Positions 12,201 to 24,200 of a stretch of DNA of 64,000 bases are shown in pieces. The translations under genes and the position numbers were made by a program. Where the stretch lies: NCBI GenBank assembly GCA_023634235.1, contig JAMKCF010000001.1:2346001-2410000 (forward strand), in the 5' to 3' direction. This stretch comes from Pisaster brevispinus (Eukaryota > Echinodermata > Asteroidea > Forcipulatida > Asteriidae). The notes beneath the pieces were generated by a model, which did no database searches, was not told where the DNA came from, and saw only the letters and a list, made by a program, of their open reading frames with translations. How positions within the stretch are numbered: position 1 is the stretch's first letter; every line of letters begins with the position of its first letter.

Positions 12201-15200
12201 TGGGGGGGGAAGTTACAAGTATCAAACCTCACGTTAAAATGGTGAATAAGTTTGGATTGAATATGCTTTGAGATCTATCTCCTTTCCTTTTTGTCAAAAT
12301 CGCAGACTGCAAGATTTCCTCTCTTTTTTTCCGCCGAGCTGTACACACTTATTAGTTGTACTTGTAGTAGGCAAAATCCAGGCCTTGGGACTGTTTTGTT
12401 AACACGTGCCGTAGCCATGTCTGTACTGCATGCTTCATTGTGTGTTTTTGTTTTCCTTTCTAACTTGGTGTTGCAGCACAACAAAATGATTTCCATCAAA
12501 ATATTCAATTAACCGGTGCCTTTTTAAGACATAAGACAGAAGAAACTTTTTTCATCTCCGGAAAGAAGAAATTACAATGCTTGCACAAGTTTAAAAACAC
12601 TACAAAAGATAAAATATAATAACAGCAGATAAAATGATGAAACAATGCACACAGATTTTTTTTTTTAACCTATGTATCCACACCCAGTCCTATCTTTATC
12701 CCTTTTCAAATAGGCCTGGAATGACACAGAGGCCATGGCCTCTGTTTCCCCAGGTCTTGGCCTTTGTGCCCCTGTAAAAGTTCCCTGTACACTGCCAGGG
12801 CTCGAATTTGGTGAAAATATCCACAAGGCTGCAGGACTAGTAGCTCAAAATTGTTACTGGACCAGAATTTATTTTACAAGACCGGAATCCAAATGAGTTG
12901 AACAAGCACAAAGAGAAAATCCATCTCACTTGTCTAATGTGTAGTGTACTTCGATACTGAAGAGAATTGACAGATATTTATCAGATTTCTAGTCAACATG
13001 TTTTCACACAAATATTACACAATGAGGTAGCCTATTATTATTCAGTTGAAAAACACAAGACCACCGGGCTTGTCCGGTTGTGAGTTTACTGGCCTGATGC
13101 TAAAATCACTGGCCTCAGGCCTGCAGTCCAGTGTTAATTTCGAGCCCTGACTGCTGAAAAAGGGGTAATCTTGAAATAAGGAGCAATTTTATTTCATGTA
13201 AACTATTCTTGTGTCACTCCAAAAAATCTTAATAGAAAATTTTTCTAGGGAGTGACATAGGGAGTGACATTTTTATTCTTCTTCAAGAATACCATTTTTA
13301 GCAGTGCAGACTTCAAGATTTTCCAGTGGAAGTGCCTTTTGCAAAATGAAAATGACCTTGCCCTCTCAAAGATGAAATTCCAGGCCTGCGAAATGCTCCC
13401 GCCCCAGCCCGTCAAGCAATAACTCCACAAGATGTCCAAATGTCACAAGAACTACATTACTGGCCCTAAAAGCATTCATTTTACATGTTATTCTCTCAGA
13501 GGATTCATCGACAGATCGGGCAGTGGTGGGAGGACTTCTGCGAGCTGATCAGAGAGACCGTGGTCATGCCCGGGTCTCGTTTTGCCAAGATGTGGGAACG
13601 CGGCGTGCTGCTAATCATCCTCTTAATCTCTCTCCTGAATCCGTACTGTGCCAGCTTCATCGGTAAGTATGAGACAATCTGGTAAACTAGTTATAGTTAG
13701 AATAGCTACATATAACTAGTAAACTATAACTGGTTTGAGACACTCTGGTGAACTAGTTATACTTATAATAGCTATAACTAGTAAATTATAACTAGTATGA
13801 GACATTCTGGTGAACTAGTTATACTTATAATAGCTTTAACTAGTAAATTATAACTAGTATGAGACATTCTGGGAACTAGTTTTAGTTATAATAGTTATAA
13901 CTAGTAAACTGTAACTAGCAAATGCAGCGTGCTGCTAATCATCCTCTTAATCTCTCTCTAGTATCCATACTGTCCCAGCTTCATCGGTAAGTGTGAGACA
14001 TTCTGGTGAACTAGTTATATAGTTATAATAGTTATAACGAGTAAACTATAACTAGTGGATGCGATGTGCTGCTGAGCATCCTCTTAATTTCCCCTATTGT
14101 ATGTGTACTGTGCCAGCTTCATCAGTAAGTATGAGACCAATCTGAGCAACGATGTTGTGCAGTGGTGCTGCAAGTATTAGGCAGACCCATTGCTTCATCT
14201 GACTGTCCCTAAAACAACCACATCCTGCGGCAATCAAGCCTTTTCAATATCCGCTCCCAAACTCTAGGGGATGTGATTTCTCCGTTTTTAACCGGAAATC
14301 CAGGTGTTTTTTTTAACCCCCCCCCAAAAAAAAAAAAAATAAAATAAAATAAAAAAATTAAAAAAATTAAATTTAAGACCATACAAAACATAAAGAAAAA
14401 ACCCAAAAGAATACCCCAGAGTGCAGATTAGAGCTTTTAAAACAAAAGATAATTGCATGTAAGTATAGGCTACGAGCTCGCAAGTTTTCGCCCTTTGCGC
14501 ACACTGTTCAGTTTTTTTTTTCAACAGCCTTATCACATCCCTGACCTCTGGAACTCTTTACCACTAGATATCCAAGCTACAGAATCTCTGGACATTTTCA
14601 TAACAGCACGTAACCTTTTTATGAAATGCTCTGAATGGTGCTCTTCTCTTTTTGTTCATCTTTCTACAGCTAACAGTAGAAACGGTACGCTGCCCAATCC
14701 AGATTTTGATGGTAAGAACAGTTATATGATCCCGTATTTGAAAAAGAATAATAAATGCCACGCTCCATCCATTAAAAAAAGGAGGCACTACCTGCAAAAA
14801 TTCAGAACTGGATTTATTTGCACGTTGGATCTTGGCCCAAAGGCTCTGCTTACCGCTGAATTCTGCACTTATTACAATCACCATTTTCCGCTTACTGTGC
14901 AAGCACAGAATTTCTGCGCTAGCTGTTTAAGCAAAGAATGCCTGGTAACGTGGAGTACGCACGCACACAAGCAAAAATTCCCTGCTGACCTGTGAAATAC
15001 CCTTGACATAAGTGCACAATTCCCTGCTTTCGTAAGCGCCGATTCTTTGCTTACGGTAAGCAGAGCCATGAAACTGGGTCCATTTCATAAAGCATGTAAG
15101 CACAAAATATTGCTAAGCACAGGAAAATCTTGCTTAGCAGAAATAGGTTACCCAACCAACCTTCCATAAAATTAACATTGTTACCACTGGTACCCCGCTC

Positions 15201-18200
15201 ATTTCTTGCTTATAGTAAATCGGATCGAGAGGACTTCTCGTTATTAACTTCACTGCCGCGGAGTGAGTTCTTAATTGGTCTCAACATTTCGACTAGCTTG
15301 CTCTAGTCATCATCAGTCTCCTGCAAACCGAATAGACCGTATTGAATAACCCCTTTGTTGCTATGAAAGTCGCCATCTTGTAGGGCATACCGTATGCGCG
15401 TCTAAACGCGTACATCAATGAAGCACGCAGCGTTCCCGGTTTGATTTCTACGGCACATGCACGCACACCATCACGCACACGCTAGACGCCATGTTGTAGG
15501 GCAGATATCTGAATGGTGACGTCATATTCAATACGGTCTATATACATTGATACCTCACCATGCAAAGCCTCAAAAAGTATATGGGTAAGAAATACTTCAG
15601 TATTCAAGGGAATTGAAAGATCAGTTTCAATTAAATATACAGTGAGGTGTTATTATTCAAAAAATACAAGACTGGTGGACTTGTACGGTCATAAGTTTAC
15701 TGGCCTGATGCTAAAATCACTGGCCTCGGATTGCAGTCCAGTGTAAAAATTTAAGCCCTGAGATTGATCCTAGCTCTTTGTGAAATCAAGCCCAGCTGTA
15801 ACTGTCACCTTCCTTCTTTTTTTGTTCAGATGATGGTCACACCGGTAACCTGCTGCTCATGACGTTGATGTACATCATGGATTTCGTGCTTCTCTTTGAC
15901 ATCATCGTCCGCCTCAGGACTGCCGTGTCAACACCTAACGGTGAGCTGGGAACCGGGCTTGTTTGTTCGTTAATTTATTGCCCTGTTTGTTATTTAATGG
16001 AGTATAGATAGGTTGCAATATGACGTAAATCGGCCATCTTTACGGGCAATTGGGAACACATAGTCATGCGTTTTGCGCGAGAACGGCGTGCAGCACGCGT
16101 ACATTTCACAAAACTCATTGCAGGATTGGTTAGTAAACTGCGCGTTTGCGTTAATAATTTGAGCGCTTGACGCGCCTGCAAGCCAAAATGCAATTTGCCC
16201 GTAAAGATGGCGTCTATTGGGAACTATCTATTGTCTGTTCATGTTTTTGTGCCTTTTTTTCCCCTCTGAAATGAATTCGTATCCAAGAAAACTGTACCTG
16301 AAAACCTAAAAAAAAAACAGCTGATTTTTTTATTATTATTATTTCTGGTTTATTAAAACAATGCATTTGTAGCCCAGGGGCTAAATTGCTACAAAGTTTA
16401 CAATTACAAATTTAAAAAACAATGCAGTGTACATTAAATAACTTATTTAAAAAAAGCAACGGGTTTACACTAAAAAAACATCCAGAAAACAAAAACAAAG
16501 CACACACTTTAAAAAGAGAAATTTATCCTTGGTTCAAAATACTGACAAAGTAGGGCATTGGACTATTTTTGTATCTGTTTGTTTTGCACTTAATTTCGGA
16601 AAGATTGTTGGTGTTTCTTAATTGATATTGCATACTAGAACCTCTTGGCTGGGGTAACCACTGACGGAACACATCGGAATCTTTCAGCTTTGTTGCAAAG
16701 CTGATGCAAAGATTTTTTCTACGGTCATGGAGAGACACTAAATTGTAATTAATAAGAGCATGGTCGTAATTGACAACCCAAAATGGTTGTTACAACCAAA
16801 ATTAAGGACATTGTGTTTACATGCTGAAAATTGTGCATGGTTATTCACTATTTTCTCCTGACTCGCACAACGGATTAAGCCCAACTTTTCACAGGTTTGT
16901 TATTTCCTGTGTATGGTTGATCACACAAAACACGAACACTGTCTGCGACTATTTAGTTAGCTCTACCAATCCTGTATGATACCTTTAACTCAAACGAGGT
17001 GATACAGCTCTTGACCTCCTCTTGACCTCCTCTTGACCTCCTCTTGACCTCCTCTTGACCTCCTCTTGACCTCACAGGAACCTACAAGGACTTCAAGAGT
17101 ATCACAGACCACTACGTCAAAACCCCAGGCTTCTTTTTGGATGTGGCTGCCATTCTACCGCTGGATTTACTCTCTCTACTGGTCGAGGAAGGAAACTCGC
17201 GAGACAACATGATTTATTTCCTCTCTCTGAATAGACTGATCAAGGCGTGGAGGGTGGGTACCAGTTCTTATCAGTTGACATATTTCGCGTACGTCCACAG
17301 TTGGACAAATAAGATTGGCGGGATTTTTTTTTTGCAAGAGTGAAATTTACAGGTGACACTTTTTTATCCTCCTTTGCTCACTCGATTTTTCTGAAATCAC
17401 GCTCTACAATAGGTACCCAACTACTTCAAGAACCTGGAGAAAGATCTGGACGTGAACATTGCCACCATCCGATTCTTCAAGTTCTTCATCTACATTGCCC
17501 TGCTGTCCCACTGGAGCTCTTGCCTGTGGTACTTGCTGACGTGCGACTCCGGCAAGTAAGTCCGACACTGTCAAAGGCATTTCTCGTTCACCTTTCAAAA
17601 AATGAATAATTTTACAAGGCCAGAAAATCAATATGTCCGGTTAGCGTATTGCGTAAAAATTAAAATGTACACCTGGGCCCATTTTCATAGCGCTGCTTAA
17701 CGGTAAGCAAATTTTTTGTGCTAACTACAGCAGAGAAATTTGCTCAATTGTAAGCGTATTTCACAGGTTAGCAAGAAAATTAGGCGGCCATCTTGCGTGT
17801 TCACCATGGATTTGCATTGTTACGTCATTCATTTTCATACGGTAAGCATCGGAAGGTTAGCATGCCTTTTCCTGTGCTTACGGTTAGCAGCGCTATGACA
17901 TGGAAATCGCACAGTAAGCACAAAATCAGCCGTTAAGCAGCTCTATGAAAGTGGGCCCAGGGCCCAATTTCATAAAACCTGTAAGCACAAAAACTTGCTA
18001 AGCACAGAAAAATATTGCTTAGCAAATACTGGTTACCAGCCCGAATTCCAAAAGGTTTACATTGTTTTGACTGGTGCCCCACTCATTTTTTTGCTTAAGG
18101 TAGAAAATTGCTAAGCTGTATTTTCTGCTTCACAGCTTTATGAAATTGGGCCTAGGTAATTTGTATCCGTATTGCGTAATCGGTTATAGATAGGTCAAGA

Positions 18201-21200
18201 TGAGCGCCATCTGTACAGGCAACTTGGGTTTTGTCTTTTAACTGCGTCAAGCGTTCAAATTATTCTCTGTAGACAAGTTGTTCACTGACTAGTCATGCAT
18301 AACGTTTGGTAAAACTCCTGCATGCCACACCTGCAGTATTTGTGTGAAACCAATAGCGTTGCTTCCAAAAATGACTCCATTGCCTGTGAAGATGGCCGGC
18401 TTTACGTCAAGTGAGAACGTTATACTAAGTTCGCTCAATGGTGCGGTTGAAATGTGTGATAGATTTCGCACAATGCTGACGGACACGTGGATTTCCAGCC
18501 TAACCCAAACACAGCCTTTCAAAATCCAACCGGCCAAGTTTTCTCGTTTGATTTCGGTGTACTCCGTACTGCCACACTTTTCATTAGGCAAGGCACGCCA
18601 ATTCTTTTAAACGAAGTCGGGGCATTGGTGTGTGGAGTAACTCAATACAGATTAATTCTGGGCCCAATTTCATAAAGGCTATTGAGCATGAAATATTGCT
18701 AAATGGAATATTCACCTGGCGGGGCACCAGTCGCAACAGTGTTAATGATATGACATAATGGGCCGGTTGCCTGTTTCTTGCAAGTGAAGTTTTTTGAAAT
18801 GCGATGTTTTGCTCAACAGCTCTCTGAAATTTTGCCATGATTGGTTTTAAAGGAAATTTCCACCACACGAAATTACCTGTAAAGGATTTTTATCTTTGCA
18901 CGGTGAAAAAACAACTTAGTGAGGTTTTCGTCACTTAAACACCAACATATCTCTAATTTTACTTCTGCCAAAATACTGGATCAGGGGTCGATTTTCACAA
19001 AGACAGTCCTAACTTAGGACTAGTCCTAGGAGTTATTAAAAACTTAAGGCTAGTCCTAAGTTAGGACGAGTAACTCGTCCTAACTCGAGATAAGGCTAGT
19101 CTTAACTCTTTGTGAAATCCACCCTGGGTTCGATTTCTCAAAGAGCTAAGATTGATCTCAAGTGCAAGTCAATCTAAATTGCTAAGCAAAGTGTGATGTC
19201 ACAATACCAATCACTATGGCGATACTGATAACTCATCTTAAGATGAATCTTAGTGCTTTGTGAGTCACCATGCATTGCTGTGGTACGGACAAGAACTAGA
19301 GTTAGTGGACACAAACCGGTTCTTTTCAGAACCACTGCAATTTGGACGGAGATTATTTCCTTGGCATCACTGCAAACCTCACTAGTTTAAAAAAAAACAT
19401 TAGCTGAAGTGTTTAGGGGTGATTATTATTGCTTTTCATTTATTTTTATGAGAGCGACTTTTCTGGACTCCTGCATTCCCCGTTAAACGATAATGTTTCG
19501 TACGAAGGGAGGAATTCAAAGTTCCTTGGTATTAAAAAAATATATATATATTTTGTTTTTAAAATGAACACCATTCGAAATCAATCGCCTAGAAGTTAAA
19601 ACGCACTAGTTCCCTTCATGTACGAGTAAGCCATTTTGGGCAATCCATTATGCTATCATTTTTTACAGATGCAATCAAACAATAACAAATAATGCTACCA
19701 CCAATAAATATATATTTCTCCGAAGTAATTTAGTGTAAGAGTTGCAGTACCACGAGACATGGTTTTGGAATAAAGAGTTCATGTTTCTACATTTCCTTTC
19801 AATATACTTTGTATATTTACCAAAACCTTGGTAGCAAAATTGCAGGTGACACGCCATTTCTGTTGGTGCCACTGTCACATGTAAAGTTTCAAGAAAACAC
19901 TTTGAAGTGTCTGCAAAATTTGACGGCAGACATGTTTCGACGAATAGTTATTTCCTCCACACCACCCGATTGTTATTTTCGAGGCAATTTTGTGGCTTGG
20001 AGTATTCTAGCATATCTTTAGTTATTTAGTCAAGTAAAATATAATCCCAAATCATGACAACTTCGTACATACACTGGCTCCAACGATTTTTCGCAAGCCT
20101 CGTGGAAATGCATGTCTGATCGAAGGTGGCTTTTCAGTCAAACCGAGAAATACATGTAGGGTCAATGTGTCATTATAAAAAGTTACATGTTTCTTTGTGA
20201 GCAAGTTTAACTGCTAGCTAATGGTCGGCTGGTCTCAACTTACAACCTAGCTGTCTGAGAAAGAGTTAACCAGAACGCGTCGGCTCAGTTCTATAAAGGT
20301 CGTTAACTGCAATTTCATATTCGTGATAATCAAAAGGTCGTTAAGTGAAGAAACTTGTATAAGTTTAAAAACATAAATCAAAATCCAAAAATAAATGTTT
20401 TTCTTAGAAACTGAATCTTTCTTTTTGTCAAAAAGTTACTTTGGAGACCACTCTTGGTCATTTAACTCCATTTACCAGGAGCTTCAAAGTATGCAAAAGC
20501 AATTTCATGAAGTCCACGCAAACTTCACTAACGACCTTATATTCCTGAGCCGACGAACGGTTCTTCAGACTTAATGAGCCGTCAGATTTTGGTTCCAGAA
20601 CTGGATTAGAACCGGTTCGTTGAGAACCAGCTATTAAGTGTGCCATGCCCAGACACCATGGCCTCAGTCATTCAGTAATGAAACTTCAAACTATTCGCAT
20701 CCAGACAGATTTAACGTCGTCCACGGTCAGCAGCCAAACTTGCTCCTCAGTTTATTTTCAACAAGTTTGTTTATCTAACCCAGTTTTCCCATGATCTACA
20801 TGAGCCAAGTAGAGCCATTTGCATAGCCCCTGTTCACACTGCAGCCATCTTGAATCTGTCCGCTGAAGACAATGGGCTCCATAGCGAGGCTACTGTCAGA
20901 AACTGTCGGGCGCCTTTGATTCCGCAAAAAAAAACAATGAAAATGCCCCCATCGACTAAAACCGGCAATCCCCACATTGGGTTTTATCCTCCACATAAAA
21001 CTTTTAACATAATCTTGTGATTATGGTCCATTTGCCAGAGCATTTTTGAACATACAGTTGAAGCCGAAGACCAAACATCATCGGTGGTTTTCAAAAGCAT
21101 TGCTTAAGGCTTAAAGCCTGGTCCATACTTCCTGCGAATGCGAAGGGAATTTGACGCCACAACTCTTTTTGCACTGCGAATGTTTCGCATTCGCAGGGGC

Positions 21201-24200
21201 TCGGCTCAACTGTTGCCAACTGTTCGTTGCAAATTTGTGATGTCAAAGGCTGTGTGTACTGCATACCAACAAGTCAGTCCACTTATGTGGAGTTGCTTCT
21301 TCTTCTTCTTTTTAAGCAAACATCAGACCATTTCTATTGCACATTTTGAATGCATGTCAATTTGTTTTGCCCCCTCGGTTAAACTTTGCTCGGGGAGTAA
21401 AAAAGGGGGGCTCGCACCAGCACATGTGGCCGGGACAGTTGCCAGTGACAAGTTTTGCTGCGACTCATGCTTGTCATGCAAGGCTTCACACCAGAAATAA
21501 CCAAGGCGGCAGCAGTGTGATGTCAAAAGACCCCCCCTCCATGTTTTTGGACAATTTCCCCCTTCCAGTTTTTACATCATGCCTCATCTGTGATAACTCA
21601 TTTGTTATAATCCTTCACCATGTTTTCGATTCTTTTTTTTTTCCCCACCCCCTCTCTAATCCATCTCATTTGCCCCCTCCCCTCCAAAAAAACCCCCATC
21701 GTGATATTTACCCCCACACCCCACCTTTTCAACAGATGTCAGGCTGACATGAAGAGACCAAATGCAGATTTTGTGTTTAACGTTAAGGGTGCCAGGTCAG
21801 AAACCTTGAGTCTCTCTCATTGTACGGTTGTCATTGTGTGATCAGTTTGGTATAACCCTTTCACCAACAGCACATCCGTGTACTTGCACTCTCTTGCACT
21901 CACGCCAGTTAACGCGACCCCGCTCTGTGTACGAGTGCCACGTTTGCCGAACCTGCCACCATTCATAAAAACGACCGTGTGCGTATTTGAATGACCTTAT
22001 GACCTGAGGGACCAATTTCATAGAGCTGCTTTTAAAACGCAAAAAAGGCAGCTAAGTGTAACAAAAAATAAGCTGACCAGAATAAGGTTACCAGCCAATT
22101 ACATGCACATGTTGCCTGTGTGACTGGTATAGACTGTATTGAACAACCCCTTTGTTGCTATGAAAGTCGCCATCTTGTAGGGCAAACCGTATGCGCGTCT
22201 AAAAGCGTACATCAATGAAGCACGCAGCGTTTTGATTTCAACGGCACATGTGCGCACACCATCACGCACACGCTAGACGCCATGTTGTAGGGCAGATATT
22301 TGAATGGCGACGTCATATTCAATACGGTCTATTCTGCCTTTAGTGCTGCTTAGCAAATTTTTTTTAAAGAAATATTTCCTGCTTAAAAATCAGCTCTGTG
22401 AAGTTGGTCCTTGTTAAGTCCCATGTACATTCAATGTGAAGAAAACCATGCACACCAAAACAGGGCTTTTAAGCCCCAAAAATTGCTCAATAGTAAAGAG
22501 GAACAATGCTTAGCAGAAACAGGTTACCAGCCAAAATACAATATATTGTATATTGTTTTACACTGGTTCCCTGCTCCTTTTTCGCTTAGCGAATTTGCAA
22601 AGCGCCATTTTCTGAATATAGCCTTACGAATTCGGACCATTGTTCGAATACACGCAAGATTTGCGCACTCTATGTTGGCGCTTAAATAGAAAAGCGTCGA
22701 GTCTTTTGAGGGTGGGGGATGTGGTGGGTTTTAATATCGGAAGCACTTGTTACACAGAGCAGGTCCGACGACGTACTAGAGCACTAACTTATCTGCAGTG
22801 GCGACTGCTAACAATCTTGCTTGATTGATGGTGACACGTCCTATATTTTTTTCTGGAAATACATTTCCGATAGATGGATTCTGCTGAATCTTAGAAGTAC
22901 TTGTATTTGTAGAGTTTGGGGTTTTGGGGTTTTTTTTTGCAACACAAGAGCATTGTTTTAGGCACAAATTAGTACGCAGTTCTCTACAATAAGCGATTTG
23001 CGATTTTGATTTAAATAATGTGTGGTACAATGACTTGCTTGATCACAAGCTTACTTCTAAACTTCAATTCATTTTTGCCCTAATTGTATCAGTCATTTTG
23101 GAGATGTCTGCTTTTAACCGAAGTCGTAGCAAAATGTCAAAGCTTCTGAAGTTCCTGATGCGCTGGTACTCAGCAGTAAATGGTTACCATTAGCGCAGAT
23201 TGCACAATTACACGTCACTATTCTCTAATAAGCACGTACACGCATGTTCCTTGTATTCACTTCACATTCTTGCCAAACACTTTTTGAATTTTTTCGTTTT
23301 CATTTTCCGTTCTTCCAACCGGGACCCAAATGTCATTAAGCGGCCTTTTGAAGAAGAAATTGCTTAGCAAGGGTATTTGTAAAATGCATCAAGTAAACAA
23401 GTCTAAAGCAAACATGCCTGCATGGCAATTTTGCTGGATTTTGCTGGCAATTCTTTCAATTCTGCAGTTCAAGAAAGTTCATCATTAATAACAATAATTT
23501 TGGAGTGTTATATAGCACACATACATGTATCCACCAATAAGGTGCTCAAAGCACTTGAACAGAAAGAAACACTTTTTAAGACAGGTTTTGAAGTTAGTGA
23601 ATTATGAACCCACTTATGTAGCATCTTTTAGTGGTGTACAATGTGCTGCGGCACATTCAGCAGCCACTGCCAGAAACACAGGGGCAAACCCCTTCTCTTA
23701 GCGATAAGTGTAACTGGGTTCTTTTACGTGCATTACACAACACACAGGACCTAGAGCCTTACGTCCCATCCGAAGGACAAAGCAATAATGGTCAAGTGTT
23801 TTGCTCAAGGACACAAGTGTCAAGACCAGGACTTGAACCCACACTTCGAAAAATACTTTTTAAAGAAAGAATGCATAAGATTTCAGTTTTGGCTGGACTC
23901 GCTGTTTCATGAAGAACCCTGTTTTGAAAAAGTCTACAGGAATAAAAAAAACAGTAGATGTCGCTGGAAGGCAGAATTATCCCCACCCTAATGCAAAAAT
24001 GACATCATTTCTTTAATGGGTTCTTACTGGGTCTTTTTTTTTTCTTTTGTTGTTTTGGAAGGGCATTTTGAAGACCCCATCTTCCCCCATCCTCCTTCCC
24101 AGGTCAACTGTGTAATCCACCCATTTTTTTACAGTTTAAACCATGCCCTTGTTCCATCCTACATTGTCTTCAACGTGCTCTCCAAGCTGCACTTCCACGC

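Larger units (their letters stand above)
7979..13499 (+). other. Intron between linker exon 8 and repeat II S1 (5.5 kb)
   Basis: Holds element A split by a SINE (8111-8706), element E split by element B (9755-10480), an Asn-type SINE (10484-10745), element B (10884-11077), an Ala-type SINE (11170-11460), a perfect 38-bp-arm hairpin (11942-12026), G-rich low complexity (12070-12210) and an element G fragment (12785-13148). I recognise nothing in 8710-9750, 11465-11940 or 12215-12780. Confidence 0.75.

Noticed and set aside
13927..13995. Mutually exclusive duplicate of the S1 exon
   Set aside because: Only the exon end is copied, with an in-frame TAG and no upstream part of S1; it cannot replace exon 9.
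14453..14995. 180-codon plus-strand open frame
   Set aside because: It runs from a short LINE-like scrap into element H with no consistent coding signal and no splice link to the channel frame.
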